Source of the DNA: Bacillota bacterium
Lineage (GTDB): Bacteria > Bacillota > Sulfobacillia > JAIMAT01
Length of the DNA: 64,000 nt
Assembly (NCBI GenBank): GCA_029961055.1
Contig: JASBVM010000047.1
Location: 22,814 to 86,813, forward strand
Direction: 5' to 3'
Under the pieces are notes generated by a model. The model saw nothing but the letters and a program-made list of their open reading frames with translations, was not told the origin of the DNA and ran no database searches. Made by a program: the position numbers and the translations under genes. This document shows positions 50,847 to 60,409 of the stretch, one piece after another (the stretch's first letter is position 1; each line of letters starts with the position of its first letter).

Positions 50847-53300
50847 TTGGACGAGAGAGAGGGCTTCCCCAGCCCGCCGGCCAGCCGGCGGGGCACGCTC
50901 CTCGGGGCGGGCGACCTGCGCCGGCGCTGCGCCCCCGAGGAGATCCCGCCGGCGGAGGAGGCGCTGGCCACCTTCCGCCGGACGGGCCTGATCGGGCAGG
51001 AACGGGCCGCCCGGGCGATGGAGGTCGGCCTGGCGATGCGCCGGCCGCGGCACCACATCTACGTGGTCGGCCCGGTGGGAACCGGCAAGAAGACGTACGC
51101 CCAGGACCGGGTCCGGCGCTACGCCGCCGGGCTGCCGGTGCCGGACGACTGGTGCTACCTGCACAACTTCCGCGACCCGGCGCGGCCGCTGGCCGTCTCC
51201 CTGCCCGCGGGCGAGGGGGAGGTCTTCGCCGCCGCCATGGGGATGCTGGTGGACGAGCTCCGGCGCGAGCTCCGCCAGGCCCTGGAGAGCGAGGAGTTCC
51301 AGCGGGAGCAGAGCCGCATCGGCCAGGAGTTCCAGGAGAGGCTGGCCGCCCTCTGGCAGAGGGTGGAGGAGGAGGCCCGGGCGGCGGGCTTCCGCCTGGA
51401 GCGGACGCCCACCGGCATCGCCACCGTCCCCCTGGGCGCCCGAGGCGAGCCGATGGCCCCCGCCGAGCTGGAGGCGCTCGGCCCGGAGGCCCGCGAGCAG
51501 CTGGCCCAGGCGGCGCGCCAGCTTCAGCCCCGCCTGGAGGAGGTGGTGCGCGAGCACCACCAGCTCCAGCGCGAGGCGCGCCGGGCGGCGGCGGAGCTGC
51601 GGGCGGGCACGGCGCGGGCGGTGGCCGGCCGTCTGGTGGACGGCCTGCGCGCGCAGTACCGCGAGTCGGCGCGGATCCGGGAGTACCTGGACCAGCTCCT
51701 GGAGGACGTGGTCCAGAACATCGGCCTCTTCCTGGAGACGGAGGAGGAGGAGAGCTCGCCACTGGCGGCGCTGGCCCGCCCGGAGGCGGGCGAGGACCGC
51801 TTCCGGCGCTACCGGGTGAACGTGCTGGTCAGCCACCGGGGGGAGAGCCACGCCCCGGTCCTCTTCGAGCGGAACCCCAGCTACTACAACCTGGTGGGCA
51901 AGGTGGAGTACCGGAGCACCCTGGGCACCGCCACCACCGACTTCACCCTCATCAAGGCGGGGGCGCTCCACCGGGCGAACGGGGGCTACCTCGTGCTGGA
52001 GGCCGGGGAGCTGCTCCGCGACCCCATGGCCTGGGTGGCCCTGAAGCGGGCGTTGAAGAGCGGCGAGGTCCGGGTGGAGAACCTGAACGAGCAGTTCAGC
52101 CTGGTGCCCATGGGGAGCCTCCGCCCCGAGCCGATCCCCCTCGACGTCCAGGTGATCCTGATCGGCGGACAGGAGCTCTTCTCGCTCCTCTACGCGGCGG
52201 ACGAGGACTTCCGGAAGCTCTTCCGCACCCGGGTGGAGTTCGACGCGGAGATGCCGCGGAGCGCGGAGAACGTGGCAAGGCTGACCGGCTTCCTGGTCCA
52301 CTACGCCGGGGAGGAGGGGCTCCTGCCGGTGGCGCCGGGCGGGGCGGCGGAGCTGGTGGAGTTCAGCTCGCGGCTGGCCGGGGACCAGGAGAAGCTCTCC
52401 ACGCGCTTCAACGAGCTGGTCCAGGTGCTGGACGAGGCCTCCTACTGGGCCTCGGAGCGGGGCGCCGCCGAGGTCGACGGGGAGGACGTCCGCCGGGCGC
52501 TGGAGGAGCGGCGGTACCGCTCGGACCGGATCGAGGAGCGGATTCGCGAGCTCTTCCTGGAGGGGACGCTCCTGCTTGCCGTCGACGGCGTGGCGGTGGG
52601 CACCGTCAACGGCCTGGCGGTCCTCTCCCTGGCCGACTACGCCTTCGCGCGGCCCAACCGCATCACCGCCCGCGTCTGGCCCGGCCAGCGCGGGGTGGTC
52701 CACGTGGAGCGGGAGAGCGCCCGCAGCGGACCGGACCACACCAAGGGCGTCGCCATCCTGGCCGCCTACCTGGCCGGCCGCTACGGGCAGGAGACGGCGC
52801 TCTCCTTCTCGGCCTCGCTCACCTTCGAGCAGGTCTACGACGAGGTGGACGGCGACAGCGCCTCCGGCGCGGAGCTCCTGGCCCTCCTCTCGGCGCTGGC
52901 GGAGCTGCCCCTGGAGCAGGGCGTCGCGGTCACCGGCTCGGTCAACCAGCTGGGCGAGATCCAGCCCATCGGAGGGGTGAACGAGAAGGTGGAGGGCTAC
53001 TTCCGGGTCTGCAAGGCGCTGGGCCTGACGGGGCGCCAGGGCGTGATCATCCCGCGCCGGAACGCCCGCCACCTGATGCTCCACCCCGAGCTGGTGGAGG
53101 CGGTGGAGCAGGGCCGCTTCCACCTCTGGGCCGTCTCCACGGTGGACGAGGCGATGGAGATCCTGACCGGTCTCCCGCGGGAGGAAGTGGACCGGCGGGT
53201 GCTGGCTCGCCTCGAGCGGATGAACCGGACCCTCCGCCGGCGGGCCGTGCCGGCGCCGGAGGGCGGAGCCGGTGCGGAGAAAGAGGAAGGGGAGGGGTGA
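50847..53300 (+). CDS. Lon-like ATP-dependent protease (LonB/AAA_32 type)
   Basis: An 817-residue AAA+ protease. Walker A is GPVGTGKK (Lys81), followed by a long inserted coiled-coil region (about 130-300) characteristic of the AAA_32 group, then ANGGYLVLEAGELL (Walker B-like). The C-terminal Lon protease domain has the catalytic dyad Ser671 (DGDSASG) and Lys714 (GVNEKVEGYF), 43 residues apart as in Lon. There is no N-terminal LAN domain or transmembrane segment, so it is the soluble form. TTG 50847 has GGAGG eight bases upstream. The GH130 gene follows after 4 bp. Confidence 0.92.
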   Translation: MDEREGFPSPPASRRGTLLGAGDLRRRCAPEEIPPAEEALATFRRTGLIGQERAARAMEVGLAMRRPRHHIYVVGPVGTGKKTYAQDRVRRYAAGLPVPDDWCYLHNFRDPARPLAVSLPAGEGEVFAAAMGMLVDELRRELRQALESEEFQREQSRIGQEFQERLAALWQRVEEEARAAGFRLERTPTGIATVPLGARGEPMAPAELEALGPEAREQLAQAARQLQPRLEEVVREHHQLQREARRAAAELRAGTARAVAGRLVDGLRAQYRESARIREYLDQLLEDVVQNIGLFLETEEEESSPLAALARPEAGEDRFRRYRVNVLVSHRGESHAPVLFERNPSYYNLVGKVEYRSTLGTATTDFTLIKAGALHRANGGYLVLEAGELLRDPMAWVALKRALKSGEVRVENLNEQFSLVPMGSLRPEPIPLDVQVILIGGQELFSLLYAADEDFRKLFRTRVEFDAEMPRSAENVARLTGFLVHYAGEEGLLPVAPGGAAELVEFSSRLAGDQEKLSTRFNELVQVLDEASYWASERGAAEVDGEDVRRALEERRYRSDRIEERIRELFLEGTLLLAVDGVAVGTVNGLAVLSLADYAFARPNRITARVWPGQRGVVHVERESARSGPDHTKGVAILAAYLAGRYGQETALSFSASLTFEQVYDEVDGDSASGAELLALLSALAELPLEQGVAVTGSVNQLGEIQPIGGVNEKVEGYFRVCKALGLTGRQGVIIPRRNARHLMLHPELVEAVEQGRFHLWAVSTVDEAMEILTGLPREEVDRRVLARLERMNRTLRRRAVPAPEGGAGAEKEEGEG

Positions 53301-53304
53301 GGCG

Positions 53305-54267
53305 ATGGCGTTGCAGGCGAGGGCGGCGGCCGAGCCCCTGGGACTCTTCCGCCGCCACCCGGCCAACCCGCTGCTGACGGCGGACCGCTGGCCCTACCCG
53401 GTCAACGCGGTCTTCAACCCGGCGGCCGTCGAGGTGGACGGGGAGACGCTCCTCCTGGTGCGGGTGGAGGATCTGCGCGGCTTCTCCCACCTGACCGTGG
53501 CCCGGAGCCGGAACGGGGTGGACGAGTGGCGGATCGACCCGCAGCCGACCCTCTACCCGGACCCCCGGCACCAGGAGGAGGTCTGGGGGCTGGAGGACCC
53601 CCGCGCGGTCTGGCTGGCCGAGGAAGGCGCCTGGGCGGTCACCTACGTCTCCTTCTCCAGGGGCGGGCCGGTGGTCTCGCTGGCGCTCACCCGGGACTTC
53701 CGGAACTTCGAGCGGCGGGGGATGCTGGTCCCTCCCGAGGACAAGGACGCGGCCCTCCTGCCGCGGCGGGTGGGCGACCGCTGGGCGCTCATCCACCGGC
53801 CGGTCATCCGCAGCGAGGCCCACATCTGGATCTCCTTCTCGCGGGATCTCCGCTACTGGGGCGACCATCAGATCCTGCTGCCCGCCCGACCCGGCTGGTG
53901 GGACTCGGCGCGGGTGGGGCTGGGGGCGCCGCCCGTCGAGACGCCGGAGGGCTGGCTCCTGATCTACCACGGCGTCCGGCTCACCGCCTCGGGCAGCCTC
54001 TACCGGGTGGGCCTGGCGCTGCTCGACCTGGAGGAGCCGACCCGCGTCCTGCGGCGGAGCGACGAGTGGGTGATGAGCCCGAGGCAGGACTACGAGCGGT
54101 CCGGCGACGTCCCCGGCGTCATCTTCCCCACCGGGGCGGTCTGGGACCGGGCGAGCGACCAGTTGCGGCTCTACTACGGCGCCGGCGACGACAAGGTGGC
54201 GCTGGCCACCGCCACCATGAGCGAGGTGCTCGCCTACCTGCGGAGCTGCCCGGAGGGGGCCTCCTAG
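53305..54267 (+). CDS. GH130-family glycoside phosphorylase/hydrolase
   Basis: A 320-residue five-bladed beta-propeller enzyme of glycoside hydrolase family 130. Signature features are the start (FRRHPANPLLTADRWPYPVNAVFNPAA), VEDLRGFSHLTVARS, WGLEDPRAVWL with the putative catalytic Asp, and HGVRLTASGSLYRVGLALLDLE near the end. Members phosphorolyse beta-mannosides such as mannosyl-glucose or mannosyl-N-acetylglucosamine. The product and phosphate specificity are not evident here. ATG 53305 follows GGGGAGGGG. Operonic with the Lon-like gene. Confidence 0.9.
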   Translation: MALQARAAAEPLGLFRRHPANPLLTADRWPYPVNAVFNPAAVEVDGETLLLVRVEDLRGFSHLTVARSRNGVDEWRIDPQPTLYPDPRHQEEVWGLEDPRAVWLAEEGAWAVTYVSFSRGGPVVSLALTRDFRNFERRGMLVPPEDKDAALLPRRVGDRWALIHRPVIRSEAHIWISFSRDLRYWGDHQILLPARPGWWDSARVGLGAPPVETPEGWLLIYHGVRLTASGSLYRVGLALLDLEEPTRVLRRSDEWVMSPRQDYERSGDVPGVIFPTGAVWDRASDQLRLYYGAGDDKVALATATMSEVLAYLRSCPEGAS

Positions 54268-54323
54268 CGGGGCCGGGAGCGCAAGAATCTCGCCCGACCT
54301 GGAGACGATGATGCTGTCCGTTT

Positions 54324-54335
54324 CCACTATAGTGG
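54324..54335. promoter_or_regulatory. 12-bp palindrome containing a -10-like TATAGT
   Basis: CCACTATAGTGG is a perfect 12-base palindrome 9 bases upstream of GTG 54345. The TATAGT inside could be a -10 hexamer, but no good -35 is at 17 bases. If used, the transcript would start just before the ribosome binding site. It could be an operator or only a chance palindrome. Confidence 0.3.
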
Positions 54336-54344
54336 GAGGCCGGG

Positions 54345-57119
54345 GTGAGAGACGTGCCAAGCGATCCCACCGGCCCGGCGGGCCGCCTCGAGCGGCGGGA
54401 GTACGTCGAGCCGCCGATTCCACAGGACGCGCTCGACACCGGCCGGGTGATCCTGCGGGACGGCCAGACCGCCACCCTGCGGACGGCCGGCGAGGCCGAC
54501 CGCGAGCGGCTGGAGGAGTTCGTCCGCCGCTTGGCTCCGGACGGGCACCTGCGGAGCCTCTTCGGCGTGGACGGCGGCGGGGAGCCGGACGGCGGCGAGG
54601 GCCCGGAGTGCCGGCGGCGCGTCCTGGTGGTCCTCCAGGGGGAACCCAGGGAGCAGCGGCTGGTGGCGGCGGGCGTCTGCCGGCGCCCGGCGCCGGAGGC
54701 GGAGGAGGCCGAGGTGGGCTTCCTGGTGGAGGAAGGGAAGCGCGGCCTCGGCCTGGGCTCGATCCTCCTGGAGCGGCTGGCCCTGCTGGGGATCCGGGGC
54801 GGGCTGCGCCGCTTCCGGGCCAGGGTGGAGCGGGGCAACCACGACATGTGGAAGGTCTTCGAGGACAGCGGCTTCGACCTGGTGCGGGAGGCGGAGAGCG
54901 ACGACCGGGTCGAGATCTCCTTCGCCATCCAGCCCAACCGGCGCAGCGTCGAGCTCTCCGAGCAGCGCGAGCGGATCGCCACCGTCGCCTCGCTCAAGCC
55001 GTTCTTCCAGCCCCGGAGCGTGGCCGTGGTGGGCGCCTCGCGGAACCCCGACTCCATCGGGCGGCGGATCTTCGACTACCTGATCTGGAACCGGTTCAAC
55101 GGCCCCGTCTACCCGGTCAACCCCGCGGCCGCCGTGGTCGGGTCCGTCCCCGCCTACAAGTCGATCCTGGACGTGCCCGGACCGGTCGACCTGGCCGTCA
55201 TCTCCGTCCCCGCCGGGATCGTCCTCTCCGCGCTGGACGAGTGCGGCAGGAAGGGCGTGCGCGCCGCCGTGGTGATCACCGCCGGCTTCGCCGAGACCGG
55301 TCGCGAGGGGCGCTCGATGCAGGAGCAGATGGTGGAGCTGGCGCGGGGCTACGGCATGCGCATCGTCGGTCCCAACTGCCTCGGCCTGCTCAACACGGAC
55401 CCCGGAATCCGCCTCAACGCCAGCTTCTCGCCGGTCTTCCCGCCGCGGGGCCACGTGAGCATGTCCTCCCAGAGCGGCGCCCTGGGCCTGGCCATCCTCC
55501 AGTACGCCACCGCCATGGGCCTGGGCATGTCCACCTTCGTCAGCGTGGGGAACAAGGCCGACGTCTCGGGCAACGACCTGCTCCAGTACTGGGAGGAAGA
55601 CCCCGACACCGGCGTCATCCTCCTCTACCTCGAATCCTTCGGCAACCCGCGGCGCTTCTCGCGCATCGCCCGGCGGGTCGGCCGGAAGAAGCCGATCCTG
55701 GCCGTCAAGAGCGGGCGGACCTCGGCCGGCCACCGCGCGGCCGGCTCGCACACGGCGGCGCTGGCCGCCAGCGAGACCGCCGTGGACGCGCTCTTCGAGC
55801 AGGCGGGGGTCATCCGCGCCGACACGCTGGAGGAGATGTTCGACATCGCCGCCCTGCTGGCGTACCAGCCGCTGCCCCGGGGACGCCGGGTGGCGGTGGT
55901 GACCAACGCCGGCGGCCCGGGGATCCTGGCCACCGACGCCCTGGCCGGCATGGGCCTGGAGGTCCCCGAGACCTCGGAGGAGACGCGGCGGCGGCTTCGG
56001 GAGATCCTGCCCCCGGCCGCCAGCCTGCGCAACCCCGTGGACATGATCGCCTCCGCCACCGCCGAGCAGTTCCGCCAGGTCCTGGAGCTGATGCTGGAGG
56101 ATCCCGAGTACGACGCGGCCATGGTCCTCTTCATCCCCGTCGGCCTCGTCCCCATCGAGGACGTGACCGGCGCCGTCACGCAGGCCGTCCGCGCCGCGCG
56201 CCAGCGCGGCGTGGAGAAGCCGGTCCTGGCGGTGATGATGGGGTTGAACGCGCCCAACGCGCTGGAGGTGGACGGCACCCTCATCCCCAGCTACCGCTTC
56301 CCGGAGGCGGCGGCGCGGGCGCTGGCGCGGGCGTACCGCTACGCCCGGTGGCGGGAGGAGCCGGAGGGAGCCGTCCCCGATTTCCCGGACCTGGACGTGG
56401 AGCGGGCCAAGGCGCTGGTCCGCGAGCGCCTGGCCAGGGGGGGAGGCTGGCTCGACCAGGAGGGGATCGAGCGGCTCTTCGCCTCTTTCGGCCTCCCCTA
56501 CGCCGGCGGCCGCGTGGTCCGGACGCCGGAGGAGGCGGCGCAGGCGGCCGAGGCCATGGGTTTCCCGGTGGTGGTCAAGATGGTCTCGGAGACGCTCCTG
56601 CACAAGTCGGAGTGGGGCGGCGTGGCCGTCGACCTGCGCGACCGCCCGGCGGTGGAGTCCGCCTGCCGGCAGATCGAGGCCAACCTTCGCCGCGCCGGTC
56701 GGGAGAAGGAGCTGGACGGCTTCCTCGTGCAGCCGATGATCCGCGGGGGGGTGGAGCTGATGGTGGGCGTCACCGCCGACCCCCAGTTCGGCCCCCTGAT
56801 CGCCTTCGGGCTGGGCGGCGTCCATGTCGAGGTGCTGCGCGACGTGGTCTTCCGCATCACCCCGCTGACCGACCGGAACGCCCACGACATGGTCCGGGCC
56901 ATCCGCGGCTACCGCCTGCTGGAGGGCTACCGCGGCCACGCCGCCGCCGACGTCCCGGCGGTGGAGGAGCTGCTCCTCCGCCTCTCCCGGATGGTGGAGG
57001 AGCTGCCGGAGATCGCGGAGCTCGACCTCAACCCGGTGATGGCGTTGGAGCCGGGCCGGGGCTGCCGGATCGTGGACGCCCGGGTCCGCCTCGCGCCCGA
57101 GCCGTCGGAAGCGGGCTGA
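54345..57119 (+). CDS. GNAT-acyl-CoA synthetase (NDP-forming) fusion
   Basis: A 924-residue protein. Residues about 30-205 are a GNAT acetyltransferase domain (VRLGLG-like core EVGFLVEEGKRGLGLGSILLERL). Residues about 220-915 form an acetate-CoA ligase (ADP-forming)-type module: CoA-binding (PRSVAVVGASRNPDSIG), ligase-CoA domain with the phospho-His in AGSHTAALAAS, and ATP-grasp (GFPVVVKMVSETLLHKSEWGGVAVDL, then ELDLNPVM). The same domains occur in E. coli PatZ, but there GNAT is C-terminal. Such proteins usually act as protein lysine acetyltransferases that control acetyl-CoA synthetases. GTG 54345 follows GGGAGG. Confidence 0.88.
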   Translation: MRDVPSDPTGPAGRLERREYVEPPIPQDALDTGRVILRDGQTATLRTAGEADRERLEEFVRRLAPDGHLRSLFGVDGGGEPDGGEGPECRRRVLVVLQGEPREQRLVAAGVCRRPAPEAEEAEVGFLVEEGKRGLGLGSILLERLALLGIRGGLRRFRARVERGNHDMWKVFEDSGFDLVREAESDDRVEISFAIQPNRRSVELSEQRERIATVASLKPFFQPRSVAVVGASRNPDSIGRRIFDYLIWNRFNGPVYPVNPAAAVVGSVPAYKSILDVPGPVDLAVISVPAGIVLSALDECGRKGVRAAVVITAGFAETGREGRSMQEQMVELARGYGMRIVGPNCLGLLNTDPGIRLNASFSPVFPPRGHVSMSSQSGALGLAILQYATAMGLGMSTFVSVGNKADVSGNDLLQYWEEDPDTGVILLYLESFGNPRRFSRIARRVGRKKPILAVKSGRTSAGHRAAGSHTAALAASETAVDALFEQAGVIRADTLEEMFDIAALLAYQPLPRGRRVAVVTNAGGPGILATDALAGMGLEVPETSEETRRRLREILPPAASLRNPVDMIASATAEQFRQVLELMLEDPEYDAAMVLFIPVGLVPIEDVTGAVTQAVRAARQRGVEKPVLAVMMGLNAPNALEVDGTLIPSYRFPEAAARALARAYRYARWREEPEGAVPDFPDLDVERAKALVRERLARGGGWLDQEGIERLFASFGLPYAGGRVVRTPEEAAQAAEAMGFPVVVKMVSETLLHKSEWGGVAVDLRDRPAVESACRQIEANLRRAGREKELDGFLVQPMIRGGVELMVGVTADPQFGPLIAFGLGGVHVEVLRDVVFRITPLTDRNAHDMVRAIRGYRLLEGYRGHAAADVPAVEELLLRLSRMVEELPEIAELDLNPVMALEPGRGCRIVDARVRLAPEPSEAG

Positions 57120-57239
57120 CCGGCCGCCCGGCCCGTTCCGTGTCCCGCCGGCGCCGGTCCCCGGGGACGGCAAGTGGAGGCGCGATTACGATTCGGTTAC
57201 ATTTCCGCCGCTCGACAGGAAGGGCGGTACCGGACGGGT

Positions 57240-57265
57240 AACCCCCTCAAGTCCACGAGGGGGTT
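57240..57265 (+). promoter_or_regulatory. Leader hairpin that includes the ribosome binding site of the SLH protein gene
   Basis: AACCCCCTC (57240-57248) pairs perfectly with GAGGGGGTT (57257-57265) around an eight-base loop. The 3' arm contains GAGGGGG, which is also the Shine-Dalgarno sequence seven bases before ATG 57271. When folded, the site is hidden, which suggests translational control. Confidence 0.6.
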
Positions 57266-57270
57266 CATCC

Positions 57271-60216
57271 ATGCATCCACGCCACCGCCGCCGCCCGTCC
57301 CGGGCCGGCGGGCTCCGCTTCCTCGCGGCCCTGGCCGCGGCTTCTCTCCTCCTCTCCCTGCCGGTCGTGCCGGCGGCGCCCGGCGCGACCCGGGTCGCCC
57401 GGGCGGCCGCGCCCCCCTTTGTCGACGTGGACGCCCAGAAGGACGGCTGGGCGTTGCCGGCCATCCGCGATCTCTACGGGCGCGGCCTGATCGGCGGCGT
57501 GGATCCGACCCACTTCGCGCCGGACGCGCCCCTCACCCGCGCCCAGATGGCCGCGCTGCTCAGCCGCTGGAAGGGCTACCCGCTGGATGGGATCGGCCCC
57601 GCTTTCCGCGACGTCTCGCCGGGCGCCTGGTACTACGCGGCGGTGGAGGCGGCCGCGGGGAACGGGCTCTTCGCCGGTGTCTCGCCGGACCGGTTCGCCC
57701 CCGCCGCGCCGGTCAGCCGGGCCATGATGGCCACGGTGGCCGCACGGGCGCTGGGGCTCGATCGGGTCGCCCGGGACCTGGCCGGTGCGCCGCTCCCCTA
57801 CCTGGATGCGGGTGCCGTGCCGGATTGGGCCCGGGGCGCCGTGGCGGTGGCCGCGGGCCTGGGCACGATGGTGGGCAGCGGCGGCGCCTTCCGGCCGAAC
57901 GCGGCGCTGACGCGGGCGGAGGCGGCGGTTCTCGTCGACCGCCTCCTGCAGGTGACGCCGGAGGCGGTGGCGGCCCAGGGGAACCGGGCGGTCAGCACCC
58001 TCAACGTCGAGGCCGACCGGAGCGAGCTGAACGTGGGCGACACCGTCCAGCTGCACGCCTGGGGCCACGATCCGGCGGGCTACCTGATCCCGGCGGCAGC
58101 CGGCTGGAGCGCGACGAGCGGCCAGGTCGACGCCACGGGCCGATTCACGGCCACGGCGGCAGGGGTCGTCACCGTGACCGCCTCCGTGCCGGGGCGGGCC
58201 GTCGCCAGGTCGGTGACGCTCCGCGTCCACCAGCCGCAGAGGCTGGTGCTGGGCGACGGGACGCCGCCGGCCGCCCTGGTCGGCGCTGCCTTCCCGCTGG
58301 CCGCGGCGGTGGTGGATACGACCGGCCAGGTCGACGGGGCCGACCGCGGGCGGACCGTCACCCTGACGCTGAAGGGACCCGACGGCCGGACGCAGACGCT
58401 GACCGCCCCGACCAGCGGGGGCTGGGCCGGCTTTCCCTCGGTCCGGCTGGGCCAGGCCGGGACCTACCAGGTGACGGCGGAGGCGGCCGGGCTCGCATCC
58501 GCCTCGGCCTCCATCCAGGCGCTGGCGCAGCCGCTGGGCAGCCTCGCGGTGAGCGGGCTGCCCGCCGAGGCGACGGCGGGGACGACCGCCGGCCTCGCGG
58601 TCCGGCTGGTGCAGGCCGATGGATCCCAGCCGCAGCAGATCTACCCGGTCCACCTCCGGAGCAGTGCTCCAGGGGTGCTGGCGCCGGACCGGCAGAGCGC
58701 CCTGGTACCGGGGGCGGGGGCGCTGGGGAGCGCCCGCTTCCTCGCGCCGGGGACCGCCGACCTGGTGGTGAGCGTGCCCGGCGGGGCCTTCCGGAGCGCC
58801 ACGGTGCCGGTTCGGGTGAACCCGGCCGGGTCGCTCCGGGTGGAGGGCGGCTCGCCGGCCACGCTGACGGCGGGACAGGCCACGCGGATCACCGTCCGCC
58901 TGCTCGCGCCGGACGGAAGCCCCTGGGAGGGCGGGCCGGTCAGCGTGACGCTGGTGCCGCGCGGGCCGCACGGGTACGACCTGCCCAGCCTGAGCGCCAC
59001 CTCCCGGGGGAGCAGCGCCGTCTTCAGCTACACGCCGCTCTTCTCCGGGCGGTACGGATTCGGCGCCTACGCCCAGGGCTTCACGGGCGACGAGGCGGAC
59101 GGGGTCCTCCAGGTGCTGGCCGGGCCGGCCACGCAGCTGGCTGTGCACGCGGCGCCCTCCACCATCCTGGCGCCAGGGCAGAGCGCCCGGCTGGTGGTGG
59201 AGCTGGCCGACCGGTACGGGAACCCGGTGCCCGCTTCCTTCCAGCTGCGGGCGGTGGACGGTCCCGGGGCCGGCACGCTGAGCGGCCTGAAGAGCGGGAT
59301 GAGCGGGGCGGGTGTGGCCGCCACCTTCACCGCCGGCCCGGCCGGGACCCGGCGGACGGTCATCTTCTCCAGCCCGGACCACCCCGAGCTGGGCTCGCTG
59401 AGCGTCACCTTCCGTTCCCTGGCCCGGCCGGCCGACGTGGTGGCGGGGAAGGGGCTCTGGCTCCTCTTCGGCGACTGGAAGTCCACCCCGGATGCGACGC
59501 TGATCAGCCGGGCACTCCAGGGCGGTTTCACCCACCTCTACGTCGAGGTGGCGACCACCTCGGACGGCTTCTACGGCCGGCGGGCGCTGGACGACCTCCT
59601 CTGGCGGGCGCACGCGGCCGGTCTGGCGGTGATCGCCTGGACCTACCCGGCGCTCTGGAACCCGGCCGACGACCTGGCCTGGAGCCGGCAGGTGGTGGCC
59701 TACGCCACCCCCGAGGGCGACCGGGCGGACGCCTTCGCGCCGGACCTGGAGGAGAACCTCGACCCGGGGGCGCTGGCGAGCTACTTGGGGGCGGTCCGGC
59801 AGGCGCTGGCCGTCCTGGGGCCGGCGGGCCGGCTGGTGGCGGTGACCTACCCGCCGCAGTCGCGGCCCAACTTCCCCTTCGCGCGGCTGGCCGGGACGGT
59901 CGACGCCTTCGCGCCCATGGCCTACTGGCATCACTACGAGGCGGAGTACTCCTACCTCCGCGCCTACCGGTACGTGGCCGACGCGGTGCGGCAGCTCCGG
60001 CAGCTGGCCGGACAGCCGGTGCCGGTCAGCGTGATCGGGCAGACCTTTGACCTGTTCGCGGGTTCGGGGACCGGGATCTACAGCCCGACGGCGCTGGAGA
60101 TCGAGGCGGCCGCCCGGGCGGCCCGGGATGCCGGGGCCGTGGGACTCTCCTTCTACCGCTGGGGGACGGCCACGCCGGAGGAGTGGACGGCGGCGATGGC
60201 CGTGACAGCCCCGTGA
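57271..60216 (+). CDS. S-layer-anchored (3x SLH) surface protein with Ig-like repeats and C-terminal TIM-barrel-like domain
   Basis: A 981-residue exported protein. Signal peptide (about 1-46), three SLH repeats (about 48-95, 108-160, 172-230; e.g. FVDVDAQKDGWALPAIRDLYGRGLIGG), several Ig-like/BIG2-type beta domains (about 240-710), then about 265 C-terminal residues (GLWLLFGDWKSTPDAT ... WTYPALWNP, FAPDLEEN, APMAYWHHY, GLSFYRWGT) resembling glycoside-hydrolase-like TIM barrels; the acidic DLEEN stretch is a candidate active site. SLH domains bind pyruvylated secondary cell-wall polymer. ATG 57271 lies after GAGGGGG in a hairpin. Confidence 0.85.
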   Translation: MHPRHRRRPSRAGGLRFLAALAAASLLLSLPVVPAAPGATRVARAAAPPFVDVDAQKDGWALPAIRDLYGRGLIGGVDPTHFAPDAPLTRAQMAALLSRWKGYPLDGIGPAFRDVSPGAWYYAAVEAAAGNGLFAGVSPDRFAPAAPVSRAMMATVAARALGLDRVARDLAGAPLPYLDAGAVPDWARGAVAVAAGLGTMVGSGGAFRPNAALTRAEAAVLVDRLLQVTPEAVAAQGNRAVSTLNVEADRSELNVGDTVQLHAWGHDPAGYLIPAAAGWSATSGQVDATGRFTATAAGVVTVTASVPGRAVARSVTLRVHQPQRLVLGDGTPPAALVGAAFPLAAAVVDTTGQVDGADRGRTVTLTLKGPDGRTQTLTAPTSGGWAGFPSVRLGQAGTYQVTAEAAGLASASASIQALAQPLGSLAVSGLPAEATAGTTAGLAVRLVQADGSQPQQIYPVHLRSSAPGVLAPDRQSALVPGAGALGSARFLAPGTADLVVSVPGGAFRSATVPVRVNPAGSLRVEGGSPATLTAGQATRITVRLLAPDGSPWEGGPVSVTLVPRGPHGYDLPSLSATSRGSSAVFSYTPLFSGRYGFGAYAQGFTGDEADGVLQVLAGPATQLAVHAAPSTILAPGQSARLVVELADRYGNPVPASFQLRAVDGPGAGTLSGLKSGMSGAGVAATFTAGPAGTRRTVIFSSPDHPELGSLSVTFRSLARPADVVAGKGLWLLFGDWKSTPDATLISRALQGGFTHLYVEVATTSDGFYGRRALDDLLWRAHAAGLAVIAWTYPALWNPADDLAWSRQVVAYATPEGDRADAFAPDLEENLDPGALASYLGAVRQALAVLGPAGRLVAVTYPPQSRPNFPFARLAGTVDAFAPMAYWHHYEAEYSYLRAYRYVADAVRQLRQLAGQPVPVSVIGQTFDLFAGSGTGIYSPTALEIEAAARAARDAGAVGLSFYRWGTATPEEWTAAMAVTAP

Positions 60217-60276
60217 GGGCCTGAGACGGCTCCGGCTTGCGCGGAGGCGTTCGGGTCCGGTCTCGACCCGGCGGTC

Positions 60277-60313
60277 GCACCCTCGCCGTTTCGACGGCGA
60301 GGGTGCAGCTTTT
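60277..60313 (+). terminator. Rho-independent terminator after the SLH protein gene
   Basis: A perfect 13-bp stem (60277-60289 with 60294-60306) closed by a TTCG tetraloop and followed by AGCTTTT. This is the clearest terminator in the window. Confidence 0.85.
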
Positions 60314-60409
60314 CCGCCAGGGCGTACCATCGAAGGGGAGAGAGGAAGCGGGGGAGGGGCGAGGCCCTCCACGGAGAGGTGCGCCCCTCCGCACGAGGGG
60401 GTGAGAGGA

